A stretch of 64,000 bases of DNA from Epiperipatus broadwayi (GCA_028023455.1 JAQFVV010013307.1:34349-98348); one strand, 5' to 3'; shown: positions 11,380 to 22,003, counted from the stretch's first letter. Program-made: numbers and translations. Notes: generated by a model not told the origin, from the sequence alone.

Positions 11380-11426
11380 CCCTCACTGAGGAGAGCAAAC
11401 CAGCTTGAAATCAGCTGATCTGGGGG
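11380..11426 (+). ncRNA. Hammerhead ribozyme, array A sense copy 7
   Basis: The core starts at 11386 and is identical to the reference copy. Confidence 0.9.
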
Positions 11427-11793
11427 TGAGCAAATGAAAGAGGTAGTTAATTCTGACTCTTTTTTCGTTTATGTAAACAAATTTTACACTTGTTCGGTGG
11501 TTTTGGTAAAGCGCCATCTTTTGAACATAAATAACAAGTGATAGCAGGTTACGTGAGTAACTTGTTTTTGTTTTTCATTAATGTACCTTTAAAGTTTTCT
11601 TGCAATGATATATATTGCAGAGACTTTGATTATATGGTGATACTGAACTGAGATCAGACCCATATAAATATCTGGCTTGCTAGGCTGAGTTTGAAGACTT
11701 TACCAGTCTGAAAAATTCACGCTTGCAATCTGATAGAAACGTTTTGCATAAACACTTGAGAGTCAGTGTTTAGATCTAGTTTCTATACTCTAT

Positions 11794-11840
11794 CCCTCAC
11801 TGAGGAGAGCAAACCAGCTTGAAATCAGCTGATCTGGGGG
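11794..11840 (+). ncRNA. Hammerhead ribozyme, array A sense copy 8
   Basis: The core starts at 11800 and is identical to the reference copy. The array ends about 100 bp downstream at a GAACATA/TA-repeat junction. Confidence 0.9.
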
Positions 11841-11956
11841 TGAGCAAATGAAAGAGGTAGTTAATTCTGACTCTTTTTTCGTTTATGTAAACAAATTTTA
11901 CACTTGTTCGGTGGTTTTGTTAAAGCGCCATCTTTTGAACATATATATATATATAT

Positions 11957-12437
11957 GGAGCTTACCACTAGCTCCTAACAAGCTTTAAATTATAAGTGCC
12001 AAAAGAGAGAGAATTCAAAATCTCTACAGGAAAATCCTCATCCCCACACCAATTGATTTTGAGCTTATGGCTCACCTCTGTGAGGAGTTAGGATTTCAAA
12101 CACTAGATCTAAAACTCCTACTTAAGCATCAGCATTTATTTAATATGTTACTATCAATTTGAAAACTTGAATTTTTCAGACAAGTAAATGCCTTCAAATC
12201 CAGTCTTACAAACCATATAGCTACATGGGTCTGAAATGAGTTCAGTTTTGCCATATATTAATAGCCAAAGCAATATAACATCACAAAAGCCATCAAGGGT
12301 ACACTTATAATAATTAATAAAACACACAAATTGTGTAACCTGCTTTTAAGCTTGTACAAAATGTTCACTAGGTGAAACTTACCACTAGTTCTTAACAAGC
12401 TTTAAATTATAAGTGCCAAAAGAGAAAGAATTCAAAA
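11957..12437 (-). mobile_element. Old member of the 414-bp superfamily
   Basis: Directly after the TA tract that ends array A lies a diverged antisense unit plus the start of a second one (period about 415 bp; repeated landmark CTTACCACTAG at about 11.96 and 12.38 kb). The order of conserved blocks matches array A: CTAGATCTAAA-like box, TTTTTCAGACAAGTAAA-like box, CATGGGTCTGAAAT-like box. Its ribozyme is decayed. Confidence 0.8.
12041..12086 (-). ncRNA. Decayed hammerhead
   Basis: Stem I TCCTCA/TGGGGA (six pairs) and stem II GAGC/GCTC still pair, but the catalytic box reads CAGAGGT, GAAA reads AAAA, and the cleavage triplet is GUG. It should be inactive. Confidence 0.7.
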
Positions 12438-12444
12438 TAATTTA

Positions 12445-12572
12445 AAAATAATTTTAATTCTGCATCTATATATTGGATATAATTATAAGTTTCATGTTTA
12501 AAATAATGGAATAAATTAATCAGTTTCTGCAGGGCGAATCTACAGTCAATAATTCCTAATAATCTCTTGGAA
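12445..12572. repeat. Dispersed ~125-bp repeat, copy 1
   Basis: It matches 19001-19127 in direct orientation with about ten differences (shared landmarks CTGCATCTATATATTGGAT and AATAATCTCTTGGAAG). The two copies bracket the gag-only remnant at 15.6-17.8 kb at a distance of 6.5 kb, so they could be LTR remnants of one element or an unrelated short repeat. Confidence 0.75.
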
Positions 12573-13888
12573 GGTATTATATTGAGGAAAGAATCGAAGA
12601 TGAATAATATGTGCATATTAAAAGAATATCAACAAATATACTCACTGGAAGAGAACGATAATTGTGCCATGTTTAAAATGAATTTCAGTGATAACCAAAA
12701 GGAAATAGGTGAACACAGTAAATTCTCAGCAAGGACAAATAAAAGAAAGGTAAATCTCTGGGAAACAGCTAAGTATACATTTTTAAAAGTTAATAGAACT
12801 AAATTAATAATAGCTGAAGAGTGTTCATTGCCATTAAGGCTACATATAAAATCCTGATTGCAATAAGTTTGATTTGAGAAGTAATTAACTCTGAACAATA
12901 CCAATGGGAATGATATTTAATATAGAGTTTTAAAAGAAAAATGCTGAGTGATATAGGAATTTGATTAAAATCATGAGCGTACTGTATAGTATAGATGGAA
13001 ATATCTGCCATCTAGAATGGATAAGGCAAGCCATAAACAATCTTCTATTACTAAACAAAAACAAAAGGAATAACCCAATGCCTTGTGAATCTTGGAATAA
13101 GCAGAGTCTTCAGAGAAAGAAAAAAATTAAATAAAAGTGATAATCAGTTTATGCAGTGTGGAATGATCAGAACGCTAGGAAAAGTTAAAGTTATTTTATA
13201 CTTTTTAGCTGGTAGTTTAAAAAGAGAACTTGTTCCTAATGTTTGTATTTATATGTCTTAATCTATGAGTTGTTAGTACGATGGGGGGGGAGGACTAAAT
13301 CAGTGAATAGTTGGAATTAATAAGTGAATTAATTTCATTGTTTATATCAATAGTTATTTAAAGTTATGTTGTTATTAAATATTATTAGTGATTTGAATGA
13401 ACAAATATGATCAATATCCTAGAATGAAATGCATAATAATGTATTTAACATTATATATATGTGATTAAGAGGGCAGGGTGTGCTTACATGTACTAATTGA
13501 TAAAAAAAAAAAAAATATTTTCTTATGGGAAATATAAAGATATTGATTTTCTTTTTCTTGTAAACATCCAGAATTATAACAATCTTTTCTCAATTGTTTT
13601 ATATTGTTACTTCATCACTAGGTATACAACTTTATTACAATTATTATGTTGACGTTTGAAATAAAAGACCATGAATTTAGAAAAAAGGGAGAATGATTGT
13701 TTAATAAAATACTGAATGTGTGATAAAAGGCAAAATACCATAATTCTATGGGAGAGTATTAATTATGTTTCATTATAAACACCCTAAATATTAAGTTTAC
13801 ATTGTTTATGTTATTATTATAGTATGTTTGTATACAACTTTATTATAACAGTTATTTAAAGTTGTAATTATAAATTTATTAAACGCAC
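12573..13888. other. No gene seen
   Basis: A 96-codon plus-strand frame (12567-12857) is overlapped by a similar-length minus-strand frame. It has no recognisable domain and a composition expected by chance. The rest is AT-rich with a short G-run near 13.28 kb. Confidence 0.5.
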
Positions 13889-14085
13889 AAGTAATATTTA
13901 CTGAGACTGTAACCTCAAGAATATGCATGTAAAATGCGATAGTAGGGACCTCTACAGGTGTTTAACCACAAGCTTACCCCTCTTTTCTTCTATAGCGTAA
14001 GCTTGTGGTTAAACACCTGAAGAGGTCCCTACTATTGCATTTTACATGCATATTCTTGAGGTTACAGCCTCAGTAAATATTACTT
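13889..14085. repeat. Long hairpin (foldback), arms ~85 bp
   Basis: The left arm, beginning AAGTAATATTTACTGAG, pairs with the right arm ending CTCAGTAAATATTACTT around a loop of about 22-25 nt rich in pyrimidines (CCCCTCTTTTCTTC). Arms are over 93% complementary. The structure looks like a miniature foldback transposable element; no coding capacity. Confidence 0.9.
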
Positions 14086-15600
14086 ATAACAGTTATTTTA
14101 AATTACTTGTTAATGGGAATGTTTATTGTAATGATTTGTAAATAATGTTATTAAAATTATTGTTTTGAAAGTTTACTTAAGTTCTAAATGTTGCATTTCT
14201 TTTCTGGGCTTATTGTCACAACATCACATGAACTCAAAATATACAGGTTGAAATTAAAATGAAAAATCAATTCAGTTTAGAGCAATCTAACAGTTTATTA
14301 AGCACACATCTCTTAATAGAGATTTTTACTTGCTACATGCTGCCTTGATCTCATAGGTCATTGATGACATTGCCAATTATTAACATGTGTCTATTAAAAT
14401 GAAATTAAATGATAAATTAATTATTAATGAAAGTATTAGTGTTAATTACAGTTTAGTTAACAATATTATTTTAATAATAAGTATTAAAGAACATAAATAT
14501 AAAGCTTGATTATAGATTTCAATTATAAGCCTTTCTTAATTTGTGCACTACCCATGGAAACTGTAAAAATCCCTCTTGATATTCCATAGGTAGTATGAAG
14601 AATTAATAAAATCAATGATTATCCTGAGATTTCCTTATTGTAAAGTTATTCTTATGATTATTGCCAATCTTAATTATCAAAAATAATAGGAATCCAAGTT
14701 TATCGATAATTATATAACTGATTAATTTAAGGAGTGATTGAATTAAAACTTAATAGTTATAGATATGATATGATATATTGGATATTATTGTTAGCCATAA
14801 GAGTATGTAGATGCTTAATAAGGAGAAGTAACTGGGGATTCTCATGCCATTGAACCGATATTTTTTATTTGTTTAATGTTAAGGGGATGTGATCTGTTTA
14901 TAGGTAAACGAGTCTCACATTGGTTATATTTAAAATATGACTTTGTGTAAAAGTAAATTGGGATAAATAATAGCCTTATCTAAATTCAATTATTATAGTT
15001 AAAAAAAATGGTTGGGAAATAATAATTCTGTTGATAGTACCTAGCCAGAGTTCAAGTAGGACTTAATATAGGGGCTTGGCACCTCTGCTTAGGGGCATAT
15101 CACCTTTATACAGACCACAGTATCTAAACCCCCTTGTGACATCCAACTGCATGGCTGGATTATTAAACTAATCATTGATTATCATGATTGATTTACATGA
15201 GAAAATGCCTAATGCATTAATTGAGTTTTGGGGAAAAAAAATTTTTTTTATATTTATTTTGTTAAAATATTAATTAAAGGTTAGTCTAATATGGCTATGT
15301 GATCAGTAGGCAAATCATACATATATTGATATAGTTCATGTGTGGATAATTCATGTGGGGTTGTGGTGATGATGTGAGAGAAGAAAGTATGCAACTTGTT
15401 TATATGAATTTAAGATTATTGTAAATAAATAGTTATAAATATTGTTTATGGTATCTAATAATAGATATCATGAAAATAAAATATAATTGGTTTATCAAGT
15501 TATTTGAGGGAGTTATTGAGTGTTGGAATAGCCTAGTAGAAATTATTTTTATGAAGTTCAACTAAGTCATATTTTAAAAAAAGTTAGCATAGTGCTTTAG
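14086..15600. other. No gene seen; possible 5' flank of gag-only element
   Basis: AT-rich DNA with one more complex patch at 15.05-15.17 kb. It may contain the 5' LTR of the element whose gag starts near 15.69 kb, but I found no matching 3' copy. Confidence 0.45.
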
Positions 15601-15686
15601 TGAAAAAAAAATTTCCCCCAAAATAAGTAGAATTGAAAATTAAAAAAGAAAATATTTGTTCCATTCAAGACCAAGATCTTAAGGAG

Positions 15687-16610
15687 ATGTTTGAGATGGT
15701 AATAAGGATGGAAAAAGAGAGGGAGAGTCATAGGGAAGATAGAGAAATAAGAAAGGATATTCAATGTGAAGTTATAGAAGAAAAGAAAGTTGTTATGGTG
15801 GAAAAGAAGAAAAGTTTAGATGATTTATTTGTATTGATGATGAAAATAAATGAATCTTTGAGTGAATCTTTAAATAAAAAGTTAGAAGAGAATAGTAAAA
15901 AGTTAAAAGAGACTAGTAAATCTTTAAGAGAAGATAATAAATCGTTAAGAGAAGATTTAAATAAAAGGTTAGAAGAGAATAATAAATCTTTAAAAGAGGA
16001 TAATCAATCTTTAAGAGAAGATTTGAGTGGAAAATTAGAAGAAACTAATAAATCTTTTAATGAAAGACTACAAGAAAATAATAAAGTGCTGAGTGAGAAA
16101 TTAGAATTCATGAATAAAGGCATAGTAGAAAATCAACAAGCCATTAAGTTTATGAGGGGAAATGTAGAGAAAAAATTTGAAGAATTAAGTGAAATGTTTG
16201 CAACAAAAGAAAATGTTATAGAGGTAGTAAAAGAGAAAATAGATAAAAAATTAGAGGCATACATTCATAAGAATGTTCAAGCTCTCCAAGTTCAGGGTAA
16301 AGAAGCTATCAAACAATGGACCATTAGTAAATATGAACTGAATGAGAAGATAGAGCATTTAGATGAAGCTTTAGGTAGTGGTGTTAAAGGTATCCAGAAT
16401 CAAATGGAATTAATGGAAAGCAAGTTAGAATTTTTAAGAACAGAAGTGAAAGAAGAAATGGATAACAATACTCTAGAATTTAAAAAAGAGTTGGGAATAG
16501 GAATAGAGAAAAATTTACAGGTTATAAAATCCAACAAAACTGAAGATCAAAGATATCGATCTAAAATTGGTGAAAGGTTTAAAAAATTAGAGAAAAAATT
16601 AATAGATTGA
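15687..16610 (+). CDS. Intact coiled-coil gag leader of a retroelement
   Basis: The frame is open from 15633, but the first ATG is at 15687, giving 307 residues. The protein is almost wholly coiled coil, rich in Lys, Glu, Asn and Ser. It has near-repeats of the type KSLREDNKSLREDLNKRLEE at about residues 75-130, and more irregular heptads after that (KFMRGNVEKKFEELSEMF, KEELGIGIEKNL-like). No catalytic motif is present. The frame is followed at once by a decayed gag capsid region on the same strand, and three other gypsy-type elements here have the same leader, so I read it as the N-terminal part of a gag polyprotein. Its lack of stops, unlike everything after it, suggests a younger age or retained function. 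Confidence 0.6.
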   Translation: MFEMVIRMEKERESHREDREIRKDIQCEVIEEKKVVMVEKKKSLDDLFVLMMKINESLSESLNKKLEENSKKLKETSKSLREDNKSLREDLNKRLEENNKSLKEDNQSLREDLSGKLEETNKSFNERLQENNKVLSEKLEFMNKGIVENQQAIKFMRGNVEKKFEELSEMFATKENVIEVVKEKIDKKLEAYIHKNVQALQVQGKEAIKQWTISKYELNEKIEHLDEALGSGVKGIQNQMELMESKLEFLRTEVKEEMDNNTLEFKKELGIGIEKNLQVIKSNKTEDQRYRSKIGERFKKLEKKLID

Positions 16611-16619
16611 ATAAAGAAG

Positions 16620-17719
16620 AATAAAGAAATGATTGATGAAAACAATAGCCCAAAAGAGAGGCGTAATATAAACAGTGATCAATTAAAAGAGAAGAAAAAG
16701 AATTATATACATTGTTTGTTTAGTAAAATGAAATTGGAGGATAGAATACTTGATAACAATTTTAGAATTGATAAAATTCAAGTAAGCAATTGTGACAAAT
16801 AGAAAGATATAAAAGACTTAGTCTGGTCATGGTATTATAAATTGAGAGGTAAGCACAAGAATGATACAAGTGGTGTCTTTAGTGAAATAAAGTTGAATGA
16901 TTTAATATGAGACATCTTTTCTAAAAGGAAAAGGATACAAGTGAGTAATCATGATCGATTGAAAGATTTGAAAAACTTAGGAAGGAAATGGTATAATCAA
17001 ATTTTACAAAACAGATTTAGCACTGAAAACTAGGCTAAGATAGAACTTAGGAAGGATGTTATAAATAACCATAGAGAGACGTTAAGTAGGTGTCAGGAAA
17101 CCAAATGTGTTAAAAGTTGCCAATCAGTTGAAGAAAAGTTAGATAAGGAGTATTCCATGGATGTAAGGTTTATGATAATAAAACCAGTACAATGGGATAA
17201 TACAAAAAACCATCTAGATTTTTTAGATAAGTTAGAGAAATTGTTTTCTTTGTGCCCCAAGTCCAAAAAGGAAAAATTGTTTTTTTCTAATAATGTGCTA
17301 TATGTAGATGCAAAAGACTGGTGCATATGAAAAATTTAAAAATATAGTATTAGTTGGTTTTTGGAGATCTAACCCACAAGCTTATATCAGATATCAGGTG
17401 ATATCAGAAAAATATAGTATTCATTCCAATGGTTATGTGAAGTTTTTCCATAATCAAAATATTAGATTAAAACTCTCATTTTTTCTGTATTGAAAGACAA
17501 ATGGTAAGATTGAATAGACAAAATCTATCATATTTAAGTAAACAAATCTTAAGGCTAATGGATCAATGTACTAGTAAAGAGATCATTAAATTGTTAAATG
17601 CATTACAAGGTCATGAACTTAATGCTGTTAAGATAGCTATGGATGTTCATGAGAAAATGAATTACCATACTGATGATATAGAATGTGAAGTTAAAATATT
17701 TCACAAAATTATAAAATAG
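16620..17719 (+). pseudogene. Decayed gag region downstream of coiled-coil ORF
   Basis: Interrupted frames continue the upstream ORF. The segment IQVSNCDK...KDIKDL and a second copy IQVSNHDRLKDLKNL show an internal protein repeat. Next comes VQWDNTKNHLDFLDKLEKLF and LYVDAKDWC, a gag capsid-like pattern, then after frameshifts a 72-codon frame (17501-17719) with LSYLSKQILRLMDQC, consistent with the gag C-terminal helices. A polypurine run (GAGAAGGGGGGA, about 17817-17827) follows about 100 bp later. No protease or RT is present, so this looks like a gag-only derivative. Confidence 0.55.
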
Positions 17720-17829
17720 ATATGTTGATATAAAAAAAGGATTTAAATTGCAGTTAAATCAGCCTCTAATTCTGAGTAGTAAGTTAATTATAAGTAAAGT
17801 CACTGCTATTTTAGTGAGAAGGGGGGACC

Positions 17830-19000
17830 AAGTTATAAATAAATTATTATAAAGTTAGGGAGGTCTTAGTGATTATGTGTTCCTTATAAAATTCTGAAAC
17901 AAATTGGAGAGAACGCTTTCCTGCTGTCAACTCCAGAAGGCATTAGAGGAACATATAATGCATAAAGCCTCATTCCCTATTCTGTAAGAGTCTAAAACAT
18001 AAGGTGTCAAAATTAATGTGATAAGGATTACTGATTTAGTTATTGTGATATTTAGAGTTTATTAATGGTCCAAAGGCAAATTAATAGACATAATAATGAA
18101 TTTTAAGAGTTCAAGGAATTTTGTTTGTTTACTTATTGTAGAAAGCCATGCATTAGAGATCAATATAAAATATTTTTTTAGGTTAAACATTATAAAATTT
18201 AAAATTAAATGAAGGGAGAGGATGTTGTGCACTTTTTATTAGTCCACTCTATTCTAAAATAAAATTTTGTATAATTTTAAATTTTGTTAAACCCAGTGAT
18301 ATTTACTTATTAAACTAAAAAAGAAGACAATAATGACATATTATATCATAGGGTTTGAACTTGGGTTTAGTTAATGGAAATTTATAAAGGATCTGATAGA
18401 TACAACAATTAACTCAAGATACATATAAATAATAACCTATAGAGTCATATATATATGCAGATAGATGGATAGTTGATATCATTTAGTATTTAAAACCAGT
18501 GAAGTGCAAATTGTGTTTTGTAAACATGATGCACTATAGAGACCAATACTTATTGTCTGTGCACATTTGATTTTAAAAATAGAAATTATTTATAGACAAA
18601 TTGGTATGTTATGCTTAAAAGTAGATAAATATTTATCAATTTTATAAAAATACTGATATAAAACTAAAAAAAAGGTAAATTGTATGTTTATTTACTTTCT
18701 AAAAAGTATTATATTTTAATATTTAAAAAAAAAAAATGAAAACTGTCATTTTAAAAAAATAAATCAAAAATTTTCAAGTAAATAAATGTTCTAACAGAAA
18801 AGGGGGTAAATATATCAACCAATCAACTAGTGTCAAGCAATCTTTTACTATAAAATTGAAGAAAAAAAAGAGGGAAAAGAAAAAAGGTTTTTCTTGATCG
18901 TAAAATAAGTAACTAGGTTTTTTTTTCTTGTTGTTATAGATTTTTTTAAAAAGGTGGATAAAAAATTCATAAAATATTATTTACAAACAGAAAAAGTAAT
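17830..19000. other. No gene seen
   Basis: AT-rich DNA after the polypurine run; the position would suit a 3' LTR, but no second copy was found. Long A and T runs dominate 18.6-18.95 kb. Confidence 0.45.
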
Positions 19001-19127
19001 GAATTTTAACTCTGCATCTATATATTGGATATAATTATAAGCTTCATGTTTAAAATAATGGAATAACTTAATCGGTTTCTGCTGTGTGAATCTACAATCA
19101 ATAATTCCTAATAATCTCTTGGAAGTT
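19001..19127. repeat. Dispersed ~125-bp repeat, copy 2
   Basis: Direct partner of 12445-12572. It ends in a TA run that leads straight into a foldback element. Confidence 0.75.
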
Positions 19128-19140
19128 ATATATATATATT

Positions 19141-19281
19141 ACAAATATCTAAAACACTATGCTATAATAAAATCAATATAACATATTAAAAATAATGATA
19201 TTAAGATATGCAGATTTTAATATGAATGTCTATTTCTCATGTGACTTGATTTTATTATAGCATAGTGTTTTAGAGATTTGT
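19141..19281. repeat. Small foldback element, 35-bp arms
   Basis: The arm beginning ACAAATATCTAAAAC pairs with the arm ending GTTTTAGAGATTTGT (one mismatch in this part), and the inner halves (ACTATGCTATAATAAAATCA and its complement) pair fully. The loop is about 70 bp. MITE-like. Confidence 0.85.
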
Positions 19282-19575
19282 AAATTACCACAGTAAACCT
19301 ATTCAAGTTAAAGCAGAGTTTATCTTTCTCCTGTTCATAGTCACAATTCCTAAGGTCTTGTGATTTTGAGGTAGTTCTATAGCAATCATACAGATAGTTT
19401 TCTTGATGGCAAAGTTCACTCAATTTTACATTAGTAATTAATTTATAGATGGTCTGTGTACTCATAGTACCCTGTAGACAGAGTATTAATGATGATCAGC
19501 ATGTATCAAGTTCCCATAATCATTTTTTATGATAGATATTTTAGCACTTTTAATCTCAGATCACATATGATTGGT

Positions 19576-20170
19576 GAATGCAGTTGAATATTATATTAAA
19601 AATAGTAGAATCTCTCTTAAAAACTTTATGAGATCTGAATTTTTTATCCCTAAGAGGGGTATTCCACAGGGTTCCTCCTTCCTGAACTTTATCTTCCACA
19701 CTTGGGATAGCAGGTAGCTTTCATTGATGATATTATAATATTTCAAAACAGCTATAATATCCAAGTTGTGATGAATATTCAACAAATAAAGTCTGCAGCC
19801 TGGCAGTTAGCTTCTGATAAAAAAATGCCATCTAACTTTATGGCTCTCCCATTTGCTTTCTTGTGCATGCCATTATATATGTTCAAGACAAAGATGAAGT
19901 CTTACTTAAAATAAATTAATTATTACAAAAATTGAAGATAAAAATAAGTAAATTTTCATCACTTAAATTACAAAAGTGACAATTTTTAATTCCATTGTTT
20001 CAGGGATTTTGGCAAACTATGCACCTTGGGTATCCCTACATAACAAAACAATACTCAGAATAAACCAGACTGCAAATAAATATATCTAGGGTAGAGCTTC
20101 AAGATGGACCCCAATATCAACTTTGCAAATGCCAATAGAAAATGGAGGTCTTGGCCTGATTAATCCAGGG
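19576..20170 (+). pseudogene. LINE (non-LTR) reverse transcriptase fragment
   Basis: The plus strand reads VNAVEYYIKNSRISLKNF, then FFIPKRGIPQGSSF, the non-LTR RT motif RGxxQGxxxSP, then after a frameshift VAFIDDIIIFQNSYNIQVVM, the catalytic (F/Y)xDD block with both aspartates present. After a degenerate stretch comes ILRINQTANKYI*GRASRW followed by MPIENGGLGLINPGL, the typical C-terminal RT segment of L1-like and related LINEs. It is truncated on both sides and ends 3' at the TA tract that borders the next hammerhead fragment. Clade cannot be assigned from this piece. Confidence 0.8.
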
Positions 20171-20185
20171 CTATATATATATATA

Positions 20186-20381
20186 TGATAAACAAAACAA
20201 GTTATAAATTTCGTAACTTGCTCTTAGCTTGCATTTTATGATCATTAGATGGAGCTTTACCAATAGCTCCTAACAAGCTTTTGTTTGCATAAACACTGAG
20301 AGAGATAGAATTCAATATCTCTTTTGTTGTCTCCAACCTTTAGACCATGGTTTCGAGCTAATTGGCTCACCTTCGTAAAGG
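20186..20381 (-). mobile_element. 5'-truncated hammerhead element between TA tracts
   Basis: A single partial antisense unit of the 414-bp superfamily has TA microsatellite on both sides. Its sense 3' end (plus-strand left side) is CTTGTTTTGTTTATCATA|TA. Its sense 5' end begins at the ribozyme stem I strand CCTTTA. It is thus a minimal insertion: ribozyme through 3' end. Confidence 0.85.
20337..20381 (-). ncRNA. Degenerate hammerhead at element 5' end
   Basis: Stem I CCTTTA/TAAAGG (six pairs), stem II GAGC/GCTC, GAAA, palindromic stem III CCATGG and a GUC cleavage site are present. The catalytic box is CGAAGGT, lacking U4, so it is probably inactive. Confidence 0.75.
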
Positions 20382-20696
20382 TATATATATATATATGTAA
20401 CCTTCTGGATTGTCACCAGAAATATTGATTGTAATTATGTAGCACTGTATCAGTAACATCTGATGGCATCTTACTAAAAAAAACAAAATAACCTAAAATT
20501 TTAAATTTTTTTATTAATGACCTAAAACTATGCTTAAAAACACTTATAGATGTAATTTGAAGGTTTGAGATCTTTAATATTTTTCTTTAGTGAATAATTA
20601 ATGGTAGAAAGGGGGTGGCTTGTCACAGAAGTTGTCAGTTTAATTTAAGTTGATTCCAAGTTTGTTTTATTTGTCTGCAGAACAGTATTGATATTT

Positions 20697-21246
20697 AAAC
20701 AGTGAGGATTGCCAATTCCTTTACAAGCTTTATGATAAATGCTTAGAGGAATTGGCAATCCTCACTGTTTATAACTTACAAGCTTAAGAAATAGGGTCAT
20801 GTGATCCATGACTCTTATTTTGACTATTTATAGTCTCTGCCCAAAGACTTATGCAATTTTATATTGCTAAGACTACTAATATATGATATGGCTGAAGATC
20901 TATCTGCCCCATATAGCTATTTGAGTTGGGTAGCTGGGTTTGAAGATATGTAGATGTCTGAAAATTTCAGATTTTCCACTCAATAGATAACTTTTAGATA
21001 AGTGCTTGGCTTTGGTTTGGTATTTTTAGATCTAGTGTCTGAACCTACCCTGACACCTCTCTGAGGAGTGCCAAAGCACAAAACCATGTTCAGGGGTTTG
21101 GAGAGGGGTTCCTGACAGATATTTTGAGTGCTGGCTCTGGATAAGCATTTATCATAAAGCTTGTAGAGAAATTGGCAATCCTCACTGTTTATAACTTACA
21201 AGCTTAAGAGATATGGTCATGTGATCCATGACTCTTATTTTGACTA
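20697..21246. mobile_element. Inverted hammerhead element E
   Basis: A short antisense arm (20697 to about 20752, beginning AACAGTGAGGATTGCC) turns abruptly into a full sense unit that runs to TTATTTTGACTA at 21246. The AACAGTGAGGATTGCC segment recurs in sense at about 20760 and 21175. The conserved boxes of the superfamily are present (TTTAGATCTAGTGTCTGA; GGTTTGAAGA). This member is not bordered by an evident TA tract. Confidence 0.8.
21055..21097 (+). ncRNA. Hammerhead ribozyme, family E (G12 changed)
   Basis: Stem I ACCTCT/AGGGGT forms six pairs. The first pair is T-A where the other families have A-T, a compensatory swap. CTGAGGA is intact at 21061-21067. Stem II is GTGC-CAAA-GCAC, perfect with a tetraloop. 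GAAA is AAAA here, and stem III is damaged (CCATGT), so activity is doubtful. Confidence 0.8.
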
Positions 21247-21767
21247 GTATTGATATTTGTTTAAATGATTCTCTGGTTCATTTGCTTATAATATTTTAAT
21301 CAATAGCGTAAATAGTACAATATGTTTGACTCATCATTATAGAAACTTTCATTTCAGTCAGATCAGTCTAATACCTGTTGTACATTATTTGTAAATATTC
21401 ATGTATGCTTGTTCCATCTTTCAGCTTCATTTTCCATTCATGTACTCAATTAAACCACCAAATATCATGTCTCATATCAAAATATTTAATTTTCACAACC
21501 AATAGCTTAAATAACCAGCTTAGTTACATTTTAAATAAATTAATGGATCACTGGACTGGTGAATTATTAAACAACAAATATACTATTAAATATTTTATTT
21601 GTTAAAATAGTCATCATTAATTTTATTCTGTTGCTTTAGAAATGTAAAATATTTTATTTTTAGTTCAATTAAAAAAATTTTTTATATATTAACAGACAAA
21701 ATGATTTTTTTTTTTGCTCTCTTTCTTTTTCAAGACAAAAAAAGTTTCTTGCATAATCTTCAGTTCA

Positions 21768-21875
21768 TTAAAATTTCAGTGCAAAGGGTGGAGCAATTCT
21801 GTGTCTAGAGACCTTTGAACTTTCTAATGACCTTGGATTATTGGAAGAATAGATGCTTGGGTAATAGTCTGGGAT
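21768..21875 (-). CDS. Possible terminal exon of an unknown gene
   Basis: On the minus strand a good acceptor (TTTCTCTTTTTATAG, just above 21875) is followed by 35 open codons and a stop: IPDYYPSIYSSNNPRSLESS then KVSRHRIAPPFALKF. The amino-acid composition is far less biased than that of random frames here. Nothing in it identifies a family. An A-run about 55 bp downstream could be a processed-copy tail instead. The plus strand also has 23 open codons over the same stretch, so coding status is uncertain. Confidence 0.3.
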   Translation of the reverse strand: MPDYYPSIYSSNNPRSLESSKVSRHRIAPPFALKF

Positions 21876-22003
21876 CTATAAAAAGAGAAATCTTTTTACA
21901 AAAAGGGGGTTTTTATTTTTACTTCACCAACTGCAAATTGCTTGCTGATTTCATTGTAAAAGTTTTATTAGTACAATTTCATTTTATAAGCTGATTTTTC
22001 CAG

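Larger units (their letters stand above)
7648..11943. mobile_element. Inverted tandem array A of 414-bp hammerhead (retrozyme-like) units
   Basis: Left arm (7648-8773): 2.7 units in antisense orientation with starts at 7648, 8062 and 8476. Right arm (8774-11943): about 7.7 units in sense orientation with ribozyme cores spaced 413-418 bp. The turnaround is at 8774-8794, where a 21-nt spacer joins antisense to sense sequence. Units are nearly identical, so amplification was recent or the array is homogenised. Both outer ends abut TA microsatellite. Each full unit contains one type I hammerhead. No open frame is conserved, and there is no LTR, primer-binding site or polypurine tract. The family is best described as retrozyme-like; the exact mobilising enzyme is unknown. 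Confidence 0.9.

Noticed and set aside
7648-11943. CRISPR-like or satellite array
   Set aside because: Units are long, contiguous and without unique spacers, change strand in the middle and contain hammerheads. It is an inverted element array, not CRISPR and not a simple satellite.
12567-12857. 96-codon frame
   Set aside because: Overlapped by a minus-strand frame of equal length, with no domain and random-like composition.
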